A stretch of 64,000 nt of DNA from Palsa-147 sp036513895 (GTDB taxonomy: Bacteria > Acidobacteriota > Terriglobia > Acidiferrales > UBA7541): assembly GCA_036513895.1 (NCBI GenBank), contig DATBYF010000075.1, positions 1 through 64,000 of the forward strand. The letters are read 5' to 3'. The position numbers were made by a program, and so were the translations under genes. Of this stretch, positions 7,946 through 17,894 are shown piece after piece (the stretch's first letter is position 1; every line of letters begins with the position of its first letter). A model generated the notes under the pieces. The model made no database searches and had not been told where the DNA came from. It saw only the letters and a list, made by a program, of their open reading frames with translations.

Positions 7946-8779
7946 CTACCGGTTCGCGTGGGACGCTCTATGCAAGACCGCTGCGCGCGTGGATTCGAGC
8001 GTAAACTCGAGCGATTCTTTCGGCACACTTTCAATAAACGGTCCGACGAGCCAACCGAGGCCGGTAGGAATGTCGCGCGTCAGCGAAATTGCTTCGCATT
8101 GCACGTAAACGCCGTGATCGGCCTCGGCGTAGCGCCAGTAGGAATTGAGCCGCCAGAGGAAACCATCGTCGTGGCCCGGTGTCAATTCGCGTTCTCCCGG
8201 CTCGCCTGCGTGTTCCACCTGCGCAATTCGCGTGCTGATCGACTCGCTGTAGGCGTGCGTGGGGTCGAGCGCATGAGTGCGCACGTTGTACTCAGTGTCG
8301 AGAATCACCGTGATGATCTTCTCCCTGCGCAGGCGATAGAAGACTCGGTAGCCGTCGCCCGAATGCTCCAAGGTTTTCGATTGCACGACGTCCGGCTTGT
8401 AGTAATCGGCGTGGCGGTCGAAATCCTCGGCGATGGTAAGCACGTCCGCCAATTTGGCGCCCGGAATGAAGATGGTTCCGAGCCAGTGATGTATCATGGC
8501 GCCGGGCACACGGATCTCACCCGAGACATCGCTCGTATGCAGCCTTTCCGCGACCATGTCTCCACTCCGAAGCCGGGCATATTCCTGAGTGCGGCGCGGC
8601 TCAGGCAGGTTGTCTACCCGCAGGAAGTTGGCGCCCGCCGCCACCTCGTGCTGCATGCGGGCCTCGGTAAGTTGCACGTAACGGTCGAACCCCTGCGTGG
8701 CTTCCAGTTTCAGTTCCGTCGGAGGTGCCGCAGCGGGGGCAGTAGCGAGCCAGATCATTAGTCCGGCTTGCATCCCCAT
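7946..8779 (-). CDS. Exported START/SRPBCC-like protein of unknown function, copy 1
   Basis: A roughly 280-residue protein with a hydrophobic N-terminus ending in APAAA that looks like a signal peptide. The body has the character of a START/SRPBCC ligand-binding fold (AMIHHWLGTIFIPGA, then alternating strands, then a long C-terminal helix), but I cannot assign a named family. It is clearly paralogous to the protein at 28452-29306, sharing HHW.G, PDV..SK..EHSGD.Y, YSTRIA-like, LWRLN.YWR and a common C-terminus. The start is uncertain: ATG 8779 is used here, but an ATT at 8797 has the better ribosome site and gives a more normal signal peptide. Confidence 0.68.
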   Translation of the reverse strand: MGMQAGLMIWLATAPAAAPPTELKLEATQGFDRYVQLTEARMQHEVAAGANFLRVDNLPEPRRTQEYARLRSGDMVAERLHTSDVSGEIRVPGAMIHHWLGTIFIPGAKLADVLTIAEDFDRHADYYKPDVVQSKTLEHSGDGYRVFYRLRREKIITVILDTEYNVRTHALDPTHAYSESISTRIAQVEHAGEPGERELTPGHDDGFLWRLNSYWRYAEADHGVYVQCEAISLTRDIPTGLGWLVGPFIESVPKESLEFTLESTRAAVLHRASHANR

Positions 8780-8965
8780 TGGCGTTCGGTTTCGAATGGC
8801 TGCCTCCCTGATGCGCCGCGAGAATGCCGCACGGCGCGATGTAAACGCAATGCACGCCGAGTCAATTTCAGTCGAGTCGAGGTCATTCTGTAATTGCAAG
8901 AAATTCAGAGGCTTATTGGCCCGCATCATCTAAAATTGCGGCATTCTGAGGAGGAATTCGAGGCA

Positions 8966-9823
8966 GTGGCCGAAACGCCAAGCCAAAATTCAATTTTCCG
9001 CTTCGGCCTGTATGAGCTGGAGGGCGATACGGGCGAACTGCGTAAGGAGGGAAAGGCGCGGCCCCGCCTTCAGCGCCAGCCGCTCGAAGTTTTACTTGTG
9101 TTACTCGGTCGTCCGGGTCAGGTCGTCACGCGCGAGGAACTGCGCCAGCGGCTTTGGCCGGCGGACACCTTTGTGGATTACGAGCACAGCCTGAATGCTG
9201 CTGTGAACAAACTGCGCGAAGCTCTGAACGACACCGCCGAAAATCCTCGCTTCATCCAGACGATTCCCCGGCGCGGCTACCGCTTCATCGCGTCAGTGGA
9301 AGTTCTAAATGGAGCGCAGAGCATTGCGCCCGCTGAGCAAATGACCATTCCTGCCGCAACCCAGGGCGACGTCAGCGAACCGCGCAACTTAGTCTTAAGT
9401 GATGCGCGGGATCTTCCGGCGGCATCTCACGGCGTCGTGCGGCTGCTATTTTCGATGATTCAGTTGATGTACCTGAGCTTCTATGTGGCGGCCCTGGTGG
9501 ACGTGCACCAGGTGAATCTGATTTTGGCGGAATTGACGCCGCATCCGAAGTGGATCTTCGTTCTCTTGCTGGTCGCAGCACTTTGCGGAATTCCCATTCG
9601 ACTCTACCTGCTCGCGGCCATCACCTTTCGATATCGAGGTTTGGGGGAGAAATTTCGCCGCCTGTTTCCGCTTCTGCTGTTGCTCGACGAATTTTGGGCC
9701 CTGGCGCCGCTCCTGCTCGTGGATGCAATCGGCATCGGCCTTGCGCTCGCGGCGACCGCGGCGCTGCTCTACGTTCCCTTCGCGCAGCGTAGCTTGCTCT
9801 TGATGCGACGTGAAAGGGCTTAG
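8966..9823 (+). CDS. Winged-helix DNA-binding protein with four C-terminal membrane helices
   Basis: Residues about 10-105 form an OmpR/PhoB-type winged helix (FRFGLYELEGDTGEL, RPGQVVTREELRQRLW, SLNAAVNKLREAL, IPRRGYRFI). After a linker come about four hydrophobic segments (near 155-180, 195-217, 233-250 and 252-272), so the DNA-binding domain faces the cytoplasm and is tethered to the membrane, as in CadC or ToxR. Unlike those proteins there is no sizeable periplasmic sensor domain. GTG 8966 is the likely start, behind GAGGAGG. It lies 125 bp upstream of the S53 peptidase gene in the same orientation, which it may control. Confidence 0.75.
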   Translation: MAETPSQNSIFRFGLYELEGDTGELRKEGKARPRLQRQPLEVLLVLLGRPGQVVTREELRQRLWPADTFVDYEHSLNAAVNKLREALNDTAENPRFIQTIPRRGYRFIASVEVLNGAQSIAPAEQMTIPAATQGDVSEPRNLVLSDARDLPAASHGVVRLLFSMIQLMYLSFYVAALVDVHQVNLILAELTPHPKWIFVLLLVAALCGIPIRLYLLAAITFRYRGLGEKFRRLFPLLLLLDEFWALAPLLLVDAIGIGLALAATAALLYVPFAQRSLLLMRRERA

Positions 9824-9947
9824 CGACGCATTCCTCACCTCGCAGGAAAGCCTACATTGAACTATTCACCTTCACTCAGTACTTGATTCAACTAATACAT
9901 TATAGTATATAACACCCAACGTCACCTATCCCGAACGAGGTGGATTC

Positions 9948-12900
9948 ATGGGCTCCCCAGCCTTCAGGCGTAGTATTGTCGTCCGACCTTCTAGCATTTG
10001 CATTCCCTTTCTTTGGTCGATTTTAGCCGCATCGATTGTTTTTCCGTCGCCAGCCCTGGCCCAATCGGCCGTCAAGCGGCGCCTAATCACAGCTCCCATC
10101 CAGGACGAAAGTACGACAACTTTGCGCGGTAACACTTACCCCTTGGCTCGCGCAGAATTTGACCGCGGCGCAGCCCCGCTGGACTTGCCGATGCGGAGAA
10201 TGCTGCTCGTTCTGAAGCGAGGTCCTGAGCAGGAGACGTCGCTCGAAGGCTTGCTCGACCAGCAACAAGCTAAAGGATCTCCGAGCTACCACTCTTGGCT
10301 GACGCCCGAACAGTTTGGACAACAGTTCGGACCGGCTGACGAGGACATCCAGGAAATCACTTCCTGGCTGCAATCGCACGGCTTTGCGGTAACGAGAGTT
10401 TCGACCGGCCGAACCGTGATCGAATTCTCCGGGACGGCCTCGCAGGTTCAGAATGCCTTCCATACCGAGATTCACGAGTACGTCGTGAACGGTGTCGAAC
10501 GCTGGGCAAATGCGAGCGACCCGGCAATTCCGTCAGCGCTGTCAGCGGCCGTGGCAGGCATAGACACACTGCACAATTTCCCCAGGAAATGGTTGCATCA
10601 TTCCGGCGGCCTCTACACAAAATCGAAAGAAACGGGCCGAGTGAAACCAGTCGCCCTGACTCCCGGGCCGTCATCGCTGTTCACTCTGTCCGCTCCGAAC
10701 GGATGCGGCGTACAGCCTGCCAACTGCTATGCGCTTGGTCCTTACGACTTCGGAACAATTTACGATGCTCTGCCGCTGTGGAACGCGACGCCGACACACA
10801 TAGATGGAACAGGCCAGACGATCGCCGTTGTGGCCGAGAGCAATATCAACACGCAGGACGTAACGAGCTTCCGCACTTTCTTCGGTCTCTCCACGCCAGC
10901 GAAGCTCAACGTTATTGTGAGCGGCCCCGATCCCGGGCTTGATCCTGGCGGCGCGGAAACGGAAGCGGACTTGGACGTCGAGTGGGCGGGCGCTATCGCC
11001 CCGAACTCTACGATTGATCTCGTCGTTTCGCAATCAACAGAATCGAGTCTCGGCGCCGATCTATCGGCCGTTTATGTAGTGGACAATAATCTCGCACCCG
11101 TGATGAACGTGAGTTTCGGTATCTGCGAACTGGATCTGGGGACGACGGGCAATCAATTTTTCAATCAGCTCTGGCAGCAGGCGGCTGCTCAGGGAATAAC
11201 CGTTCTCGTGGCTACGGGAGACAGCGGCTCGGCGGTGTGCGATCGTGATGATGGCACCGCCCCGGCGCCCGCGAAGTTAGGATTGACGGTGAGTGGATTT
11301 TCCTCCACTCCTTACAATGTCGCCGTAGGCGGCACTGATTTCAACGATCTGATCGACGCCTCGACCTACTGGAATTTGACCAATTCCGCTCCGTCGAATA
11401 ATCCGACGGCCATCCCGACCGTGTCTGCGAAGTCCTACATTCCAGAAACAACCTGGAACGACTCCTGCACAAACGGGGTCTTTGGCTCGCTGTTGGGCTA
11501 CAGCACCAACGCTGAGGCGAACTGCAACAACCCGAATCTCGTTAATTTCGTAACTTCCGTTGGCGGATCCGGTGGCGAGAGCAATTGCATCGTTTCGGAT
11601 GGGCAGAGCGTTTCCAGCTGCGAAGGCGGATACGCCAAGCCATCCTGGCAAGTGGGCGCCGGCGTTCCGAACGATCCCGGCAGAAACGTTCCCGATGTCT
11701 CTCTTTTTTCGGCGGTGAATTCTCCATCGGGGAGCTTCTACATCATCTGCGAGGCGGACCTCGTGCCGACGGGCTCGACTTCGTGCGACCCATCGGACCC
11801 GAGCACAGAGTTCCTAAGCATCGGCGGCACTTCCGCTTCTTCGCCATCCTTCGCCGCCATCATGGCGCTTGTGAATCAGGAAACAAATTCGCGCCAAGGA
11901 AACGCCAATTACACTCTCTACAAGTTGAATGCGCAGGTCCCGACGGCGTTCCACGACGTAACCGTTGGCGGAACAATCGCGATGCCTTGCGCCAAAGGAA
12001 GTCCGGACTGCACGGTCACGAATCCTGCGGACGCCTACGGTGTCCTTTCCGGCTATAGCACCACCGCTGGTTATGACCTGGCCACCGGCCTCGGCTCCGT
12101 GAATGCAAACACTCTGGTAACCAAGTGGAGCACAGTCACGACGCTTGGCAGCCTGACAACGCTTTCGCTCACACCCAGCCCTGTGAACATCACCCATGGC
12201 CACTCCGTGAACGTCGCGGTCAATGTAACGCCCGCACCCGGCGCCGCGGGAACGCCCACGGGCTACGCTTCGCTCATTGCGGGCACAGGTTCCAGCGGCC
12301 AGAGCGGCGTCGAAAGCTATAGCCTCACCGATGGCAATGCGTCAGGCACGACCAATGCACTTCCCGGAGGCACTTATGCAGTGACGGCGCATTATCCCGG
12401 CGATGGCACATTTTCCTCCAGCAACTCCGCCCCAGTTTCTGTGACGGTCGCTCCGGAGGCGAGCAAAGTGCAAATTGTCTACGAGCTGTTCAATCCGACG
12501 ACCGGCCTGCAGACAAGCCCCAATGCCACGAGCGCACAATATGGATCGCTCGGTATCTTGCGCACGAACGTCACCAGCAATTCCGGCGACACATGCGCCC
12601 AAAATGCGCCCGGCGAGTTGGGATGTCCCACCGGCAGCGTCACGGTTACTAACAATGGGACTGCCCTAGATGGGGGCACTTATAATTTGAACAGTCTTGG
12701 ATACACCGAGGATCAAAACATCCAGCTTCCCGGCGGCACGGACAATATTCAAGCAGCCTATGGCGGAGACAGTAGCTTTACTGCAAACACGGGAACTACA
12801 ACGATCACGATCACGAAGGCCCCGACCACCATTTCGGCAAGCGGACCGAGCAGTCCTGAGATTTACCACAACACCATACAGTTGGGCGCCGTCATCTCGA

Positions 12901-14312
12901 GCGTTGGTCTGGGGGCCGGCCCGACGGGGCAAGTGACATTCTTTTCCGGCACAACGCCGGTGAGCACTCCGGCCCCGCTCACCCAATCCATGCCCGGAAG
13001 CTTCAACAGCAATCCTCAGGCGGAAGTGCTGGTCCAGACCTCGCAACTCGCTCTCGGCAACAACACCTTGACCGGTCAGTACAGCGGCGACGGTAATTAT
13101 GCGGCCTCCACTTCTTTGCCATTTGTAGTGGATATGCAAATACCGGCGACCTGTTCGATCGTATCGTCCAATCCCACGATCGCCCACGGATCGAGTGTCA
13201 CTTTCACGGCACAAGTTACCCCTACCCAAACTGGTGGGCCGGGTCCTACGGGCTCAATCGTGTTTAACGATGGCTTTACTAATTTCGCCACCGTGCCTCT
13301 AACAAATGGAATGGCCCAGACCACAACATCTTCGCTTCCGGGCGGTAACCTTCAAATCGCCGCAAGCTACAACGGCGATCCAAATTATTCGCTGTGTAGC
13401 AACAGCGTCAACGAAACCGTAAATTTGCTTCAGACAACTACGACCGTCACCACTTCGAATCCTGCCATACAACAGGGCCAAACCGTGATTCTTACTGCGG
13501 TGGTTGCTCCCGTCCAGCCGGGCGGCCCGTCACTCACCGGAATGGTCGGATTCTTTGCGACGAATAGCCCGAACGGAAGCGACACCCAAATAGGGAATCT
13601 GGTGCCTTTGTCGAATGGGCAGGCACAAATCACAACTTCGGCACTCCCGGCAAACACTCAGATCGTATATGCCGGATACAGTGGAGACAGCAATTACGCC
13701 ACCTCCACCGGATCCGCGGCACAGACAGTAACGCCTGCGCCGACCTTTTCAATTTCTGCGAATCCGGCCGCAGTCACCATCAGCAGCCCTGGCGGGTCAG
13801 CCAGCACAACGCTGACGTTCACCTCGATGTACGGGCTAACTGGGACCTTTAGTTTGGTGCCACAGTGCACGTACCTGCCTGCGCTAACTACTTGTAGCGT
13901 CTCGCCATCGAGTATCACCCTGAGCTCAACCGCAACGACGGCCACAGCGACGCTGACTTTCAAAACTACTGGTTCGTCGACGTCGGCGCCCGGCTTACAA
14001 AATCGGCCCGCCCCGCCTCGAACCGGAACGTTGATTACGCTCAGCCTGCTGATCTTGCTCCCAGTCCTCGCCTTAATGTTGATGCGCAAGCACCGCAGAA
14101 TTCAGTTTGCAGTCAGCTTGCTCGTGTTTGCTGGTCTGTCGACGATTGCATCTTGCGGAGGAGGCGGAAGTAGCTCCAGCGGCGGTGGAGGCGGCGGAGG
14201 CGGCGGAGGCGGCACAGGAGGCACTCCCGTCGGCATTGATCAAAGCGCAACAGCGTCTTTCACGCTAGGCGCGGTAACTCAATCGGTGGGAATCTCGATC
14301 AACGTGGAGTGA
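9948..14312 (+). CDS. Secreted S53 (sedolisin/kumamolisin) peptidase with Ig-like repeats
   Basis: A 1454-residue secreted serine-carboxyl peptidase. In order: signal peptide (about 1-40); pro-kumamolisin activation domain (about 60-215) with YHSWLTPEQFGQQFGP; S53 catalytic domain (about 265-720); Ig-like repeats of the Big_3-type (about 740-1320); and an unusual C-terminus. Catalytic residues are Glu339 and Asp343 (ETEADLD) and Ser629 (GGTSASSP). The C-terminus has a hydrophobic helix, RKHRR, a second hydrophobic stretch, a lipobox-like IASC, then an 11-Gly run and a short tail. GAGGTGG precedes the ATG. Such peptidases are acid-active and probably scavenge protein outside the cell. AT-rich DNA at 9883-9913 may hold the promoter. 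Confidence 0.92.
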   Translation: MGSPAFRRSIVVRPSSICIPFLWSILAASIVFPSPALAQSAVKRRLITAPIQDESTTTLRGNTYPLARAEFDRGAAPLDLPMRRMLLVLKRGPEQETSLEGLLDQQQAKGSPSYHSWLTPEQFGQQFGPADEDIQEITSWLQSHGFAVTRVSTGRTVIEFSGTASQVQNAFHTEIHEYVVNGVERWANASDPAIPSALSAAVAGIDTLHNFPRKWLHHSGGLYTKSKETGRVKPVALTPGPSSLFTLSAPNGCGVQPANCYALGPYDFGTIYDALPLWNATPTHIDGTGQTIAVVAESNINTQDVTSFRTFFGLSTPAKLNVIVSGPDPGLDPGGAETEADLDVEWAGAIAPNSTIDLVVSQSTESSLGADLSAVYVVDNNLAPVMNVSFGICELDLGTTGNQFFNQLWQQAAAQGITVLVATGDSGSAVCDRDDGTAPAPAKLGLTVSGFSSTPYNVAVGGTDFNDLIDASTYWNLTNSAPSNNPTAIPTVSAKSYIPETTWNDSCTNGVFGSLLGYSTNAEANCNNPNLVNFVTSVGGSGGESNCIVSDGQSVSSCEGGYAKPSWQVGAGVPNDPGRNVPDVSLFSAVNSPSGSFYIICEADLVPTGSTSCDPSDPSTEFLSIGGTSASSPSFAAIMALVNQETNSRQGNANYTLYKLNAQVPTAFHDVTVGGTIAMPCAKGSPDCTVTNPADAYGVLSGYSTTAGYDLATGLGSVNANTLVTKWSTVTTLGSLTTLSLTPSPVNITHGHSVNVAVNVTPAPGAAGTPTGYASLIAGTGSSGQSGVESYSLTDGNASGTTNALPGGTYAVTAHYPGDGTFSSSNSAPVSVTVAPEASKVQIVYELFNPTTGLQTSPNATSAQYGSLGILRTNVTSNSGDTCAQNAPGELGCPTGSVTVTNNGTALDGGTYNLNSLGYTEDQNIQLPGGTDNIQAAYGGDSSFTANTGTTTITITKAPTTISASGPSSPEIYHNTIQLGAVISSVGLGAGPTGQVTFFSGTTPVSTPAPLTQSMPGSFNSNPQAEVLVQTSQLALGNNTLTGQYSGDGNYAASTSLPFVVDMQIPATCSIVSSNPTIAHGSSVTFTAQVTPTQTGGPGPTGSIVFNDGFTNFATVPLTNGMAQTTTSSLPGGNLQIAASYNGDPNYSLCSNSVNETVNLLQTTTTVTTSNPAIQQGQTVILTAVVAPVQPGGPSLTGMVGFFATNSPNGSDTQIGNLVPLSNGQAQITTSALPANTQIVYAGYSGDSNYATSTGSAAQTVTPAPTFSISANPAAVTISSPGGSASTTLTFTSMYGLTGTFSLVPQCTYLPALTTCSVSPSSITLSSTATTATATLTFKTTGSSTSAPGLQNRPAPPRTGTLITLSLLILLPVLALMLMRKHRRIQFAVSLLVFAGLSTIASCGGGGSSSSGGGGGGGGGGGTGGTPVGIDQSATASFTLGAVTQSVGISINVE

Positions 14313-14411
14313 CACGCGCAGCACACCGCCTATTAGAATTCGCACTGCGGCCTTCTCGCCGCGTTGTCTGCAAATATCGAGAAGATTGAGCACGATCCGT
14401 GGGAAAACGGA

Positions 14412-16955
14412 TCACCGCAGCTTCGTGTATTCGGATTTCGCTGCAACGAGGATGGGTATGTCGGGATCGGCATCTTTCCAAAGCGTGAGGAAATCTTTGT
14501 AAGCAGCAAGTGCCCGGACTCGGGCGGCATCCGCGCCTTGCGAAGTTCTCGCTTGCATTGCATTCGCGCGAGCCACTCCCAGATGCGCCAGCGCTCCCGT
14601 CCAGCAGTTCCACACGATGCCGCCGTGGTCGAGAATCTTCTGAAATTCGGCCGCTGCGGCATCACCCTGTCCGGCTGCCAAGTATGCCTCTCCGCGTACG
14701 TACACGTGATAGAGGCACGAGATATTGCCGGCGAACGGATTGTTGGCTAACTCGATGGCTGAAGCAGCTTGCAGGGCATTCAGTGCGGCGGACGGGTTCT
14801 TTTTGTCCAGTGCCAATTGCGCCCGAATCGCTGGCAGCCAGAGTGACTGGATCTGAGTATCTAGCGGGAAGCGTTCGTTTAGGTCTTGCTCCAGCGATTG
14901 GGCTCGTGCGGTATCACCCACCATGCTAAACGCAAGCGCGGCCTCACTCTCGACGGCCTGACTCTTCGGAGCAAGCTTTAGAGCTTCTGCCGCCCATTGC
15001 CGGGCTTCCGCACGATTGCCGTAAGCGACTTGTTCGAGAGCAGCATTCGTCTGGAATATGGCCGCAGTTTCCTTGCTGTCCGCCCGGATGGCGGAGGCTG
15101 CAGCCCGCTTGGCCAGTTCCCGTGCTCTGCCCAGATGACCTCCATACGCCTCGGTGTCGGATGCCAGGGTCAGTCCATACGTCTCATATTGTTTCGCTGC
15201 AAGCCACTGCTGCTGCTCCGCCATCGCCGTAGAGTCCGACCGGAGGAAGGCAATAGCGTAGAGATCACCTCGGAGACCATACCAATCGTAATTTCGCGCC
15301 TGCGCCTCGCCGACCATCTGCCTCGCTTCGTCGAAATGCTGCAAGGCGAGCGCGGAGGCGGCGAGATTGGCGTACAAATCGCCCGGAGAATTCGGTCCCA
15401 GGCGCAAGGCTTGCCTCGTGATCTCCGCGGCTTTTTCATATTTTCCTTGCTGAGCGTACATGCCTCCCAAATCAACGTACGCTGTGAAATATCGCGGGTA
15501 GCTCTCAATGGACTCCTGAAATGTTTGAGCCGCTTTATCCAGTTCTCCGGTAACATGAGAATAGTAGTTGGCCTCGATCTGCAGCTTCTCCCATTCGCTG
15601 GCGTGTTTCCGCAACTGGAATGCTTTGGTGTAGTACTTGCTACCCCGCTCTGGCTCCCCGAGACTGACGTAAATGTCGCCCAGTACCGTGTAGGCCACGG
15701 CAAAATTAGGGTCGAGTTGGATTGCGCGCTGATCGAACGGTAGGGCTGCGGCGGGACGGCCATTCTCGTTAATTGCCTTTGTCCCCAGGCTGTACGCTTG
15801 CAGAGCTTCGAGCGAAGTCGTGGTGGCCGCTGTGAGCGGAACATCTAACTTCTGCACCGTAGCCAGCGATTCGCCCAGTTCGCCGCGCAGCTTCGAGGCC
15901 GCCTCGCCCAGCGTGTCCAGCACCTTCTCTTTGGACGCTGCCGTCACCTGCTCCTCAGCCAGCGTGTCGCCACTCTGGCAATTCACGGCCTTCAACCCCA
16001 GCACGTATTCGCTGCCCAGACTTCCAATCGATCCGGCAAGGTAGGCCTTGCTGCCTGCCCGCTGGCAAAGCTCGCGGGCTACCTCGGGCGTGAGTTTCGT
16101 GCTGGATGGACGGGTCATCAGTCGCAGCGTCTTCGCCACTTCGCCCTCGGAAAGCACATTCAAGAAAGGCGATTGCCGCAGGGAAATGTTGAGCGCTGTT
16201 TTCAGCGTGTCGTCAAAAATCGCATCGCCCGTGTTGTTGGCAAAATCTGCGACAACGATGGTGTCCTTCATTCCATCCGCGAGATGATATTGCGCTGAGT
16301 CGCCCGGCAAATTTCGTAGCGGTAAATCGGCGGTAGAGCGGGCGGTGACGCGCGCGGCGCTACGAGTCTCAAGTTGGCGCGTTACAAATCGGTATGCCGG
16401 CCAGAGCAAAAGCAGCAAAACCGCTGCCCCGATCCACATCACCAGTCGACGTAGCAAAAAGAGCGGTGTCGGTGTATCTGCGGCGCCAGTCGCAACTGGA
16501 TGAACTAACCCGGCGGCTCCATTTCCGCCAAGCGATGCATGATCCGCCTGACCATTACTTCCCCCCGCCCGATCTCCATTCCTCGAAGTTTTCAGGCCAT
16601 CGGTCGTGGCCGCGACGAACCGATAGCCCTTGCGCTGGACGGTCTGCACGAATCGCGGGTAGTCTGGATCATCGCCGAGGACCTGTCGGATCTTTCGGAT
16701 GGCGGTATTAATCCCGTGCTCAGAATCCACATATACTTCCTTGCCCCAGAGCTTCTCTTGGATTTCCTCGCGGGTCACCAGACGGCCGTCCGCCCACACC
16801 AGTAGCAACAGCAAATTCATCGGCAATTTTTCCAGTTTGAGCGGGCGTCCCGCGCGGCGCAGCTCAAAACGAGATACATCGACTTCAAAATCTTCGAATT
16901 GAATGAGACTCGCTGGCACCGGCGGTTGAACCTTTCTTTGCGCGGAGTATAGCAT
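14412..16955 (-). CDS. Membrane-tethered winged-helix regulator with TPR C-terminus
   Basis: An 847-residue one-component regulator of a type abundant in Acidobacteriota. Residues about 18-115 form an OmpR-type winged helix (FEDFEVDVSRFELRR, VTREEIQEKLWG, TAIRKIRQVLGDDPDYPRFVQTV). A single membrane segment follows near 170-192. The outer part begins with DTIVVADFANNTGDAIFD, a segment also seen behind the kinase domain of acidobacterial Ser/Thr kinases, and continues as many TPR-like helical repeats to the end. It is convergent with the S53 peptidase gene (99 bp between stops) and transcribed away from the exported protein at 17115. Target genes are unknown. Confidence 0.85.
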   Translation of the reverse strand: MLYSAQRKVQPPVPASLIQFEDFEVDVSRFELRRAGRPLKLEKLPMNLLLLLVWADGRLVTREEIQEKLWGKEVYVDSEHGINTAIRKIRQVLGDDPDYPRFVQTVQRKGYRFVAATTDGLKTSRNGDRAGGSNGQADHASLGGNGAAGLVHPVATGAADTPTPLFLLRRLVMWIGAAVLLLLLWPAYRFVTRQLETRSAARVTARSTADLPLRNLPGDSAQYHLADGMKDTIVVADFANNTGDAIFDDTLKTALNISLRQSPFLNVLSEGEVAKTLRLMTRPSSTKLTPEVARELCQRAGSKAYLAGSIGSLGSEYVLGLKAVNCQSGDTLAEEQVTAASKEKVLDTLGEAASKLRGELGESLATVQKLDVPLTAATTTSLEALQAYSLGTKAINENGRPAAALPFDQRAIQLDPNFAVAYTVLGDIYVSLGEPERGSKYYTKAFQLRKHASEWEKLQIEANYYSHVTGELDKAAQTFQESIESYPRYFTAYVDLGGMYAQQGKYEKAAEITRQALRLGPNSPGDLYANLAASALALQHFDEARQMVGEAQARNYDWYGLRGDLYAIAFLRSDSTAMAEQQQWLAAKQYETYGLTLASDTEAYGGHLGRARELAKRAAASAIRADSKETAAIFQTNAALEQVAYGNRAEARQWAAEALKLAPKSQAVESEAALAFSMVGDTARAQSLEQDLNERFPLDTQIQSLWLPAIRAQLALDKKNPSAALNALQAASAIELANNPFAGNISCLYHVYVRGEAYLAAGQGDAAAAEFQKILDHGGIVWNCWTGALAHLGVARANAMQARTSQGADAARVRALAAYKDFLTLWKDADPDIPILVAAKSEYTKLR

Positions 16956-17114
16956 TTAGGTAAATAAGCAACAACGAAGCCATGTCGATTCAAAAGCTTA
17001 CCGCTTCACTGAATCTTCACCATCCGTCCATTGCCACGACCGCCGTACCCAGTGCTAATTTCGCCCGCGTCGGCCACCGCCGAACACCAAGCTGAACAAA
17101 AGGAGCTGTCAACC

Positions 17115-17702
17115 ATGAGAATCATCCAATCCATTGTCGTTGCCTTCGCGCTGCTAGCCGCCACCATGCTGCTCGCCACGAATGCGAACGCTCAGTGCGC
17201 AGTCACACCAGGTATCGCCCCCTTATCGAAAGCCGCCACCTTCTTGGAGAAAAGCGCTGCGGCGCCCAAGCCTGCCGCCATCGAGAAGCCGCAATTTTTC
17301 GGATTCGTGACAATCATCGGTTTCTGGCACTCCACGTTCACGGTAGGCACGGCCGTGGTCGACGACGGCTTCACCGAATGGCACTCCGACGGCACCGAAA
17401 TCCTCAATTCTTTGCGCGATCCTCGAACTGGAGCCTTCTGCATGGGTGTGTGGGAACAAACGGGACGCTACACCTACAAGCTAAATCACTTTGGGTTGGC
17501 TTGGGATGGAAACGGTAACCTCGTGGGTCCGGCAAACATTCAGGAGAGCATTACGCTGAGCTCCGACGGTAAATCGTACAGCGGCACGTTCACAATTGAC
17601 CAGTACGACACGGATGGCAACGACATCCAGCACGCCGCCGGCAATGTCTCGGCCACGCGCATCTTGGTCAGCACGACGATCCAGGAAATTTACGGTTGGT
17701 GA
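17115..17702 (+). CDS. Exported protein of unknown function
   Basis: A 195-residue protein with a signal peptide (MRIIQSIVV, hydrophobic core, cleavage near ANAQ). The mature domain is beta-rich with several short strands (FFGFVTIIGFWHSTF, TYKLNHFGLAWD, SYSGTFTIDQYD), resembling a small lipocalin-like barrel; this is an inference from pattern only. ATG 17115 follows AAGGAG at a 9-10 base distance; an earlier ATG lacks such a site. It is divergent from the winged-helix/TPR regulator, with about 160 bp between them, and could be its target. A long perfect hairpin follows the gene. Confidence 0.62.
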   Translation: MRIIQSIVVAFALLAATMLLATNANAQCAVTPGIAPLSKAATFLEKSAAAPKPAAIEKPQFFGFVTIIGFWHSTFTVGTAVVDDGFTEWHSDGTEILNSLRDPRTGAFCMGVWEQTGRYTYKLNHFGLAWDGNGNLVGPANIQESITLSSDGKSYSGTFTIDQYDTDGNDIQHAAGNVSATRILVSTTIQEIYGW

Positions 17703-17734
17703 TGTAATTCGCCGCAATGCGAAGCAGCGGCGAC

Positions 17735-17775
17735 ACCAATCAGATGGCTGATGCCCCCTCAGCCATCTGATTGGT
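17735..17775. terminator. 17-bp perfect hairpin after the exported-protein gene
   Basis: A perfect 17-bp inverted repeat (arms 17735-17751 and 17759-17775, 7-base C-rich loop) lies 33 bp after the stop codon. No U-tract follows, so if it ends transcription it does so without a classic poly-U. Its perfect symmetry would let it act on either strand. Confidence 0.5.
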
Positions 17776-17894
17776 TCCTGAACATAGACGATACCCTCCC
17801 GCTGTCTCTTTCACGGAAGGGTGTTTCACGTTCGCACTCTCGGCGTCGGATTGTTTCTAGGAGATCGCCAATTGGTAGTGTCCTCCTACCAACT

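Noticed and set aside
7305..8108. 267-codon plus-strand ORF
   Set aside because: It is a His/Arg-rich shadow of two minus-strand genes (CDP-alcohol phosphatidyltransferase and the START-like protein).
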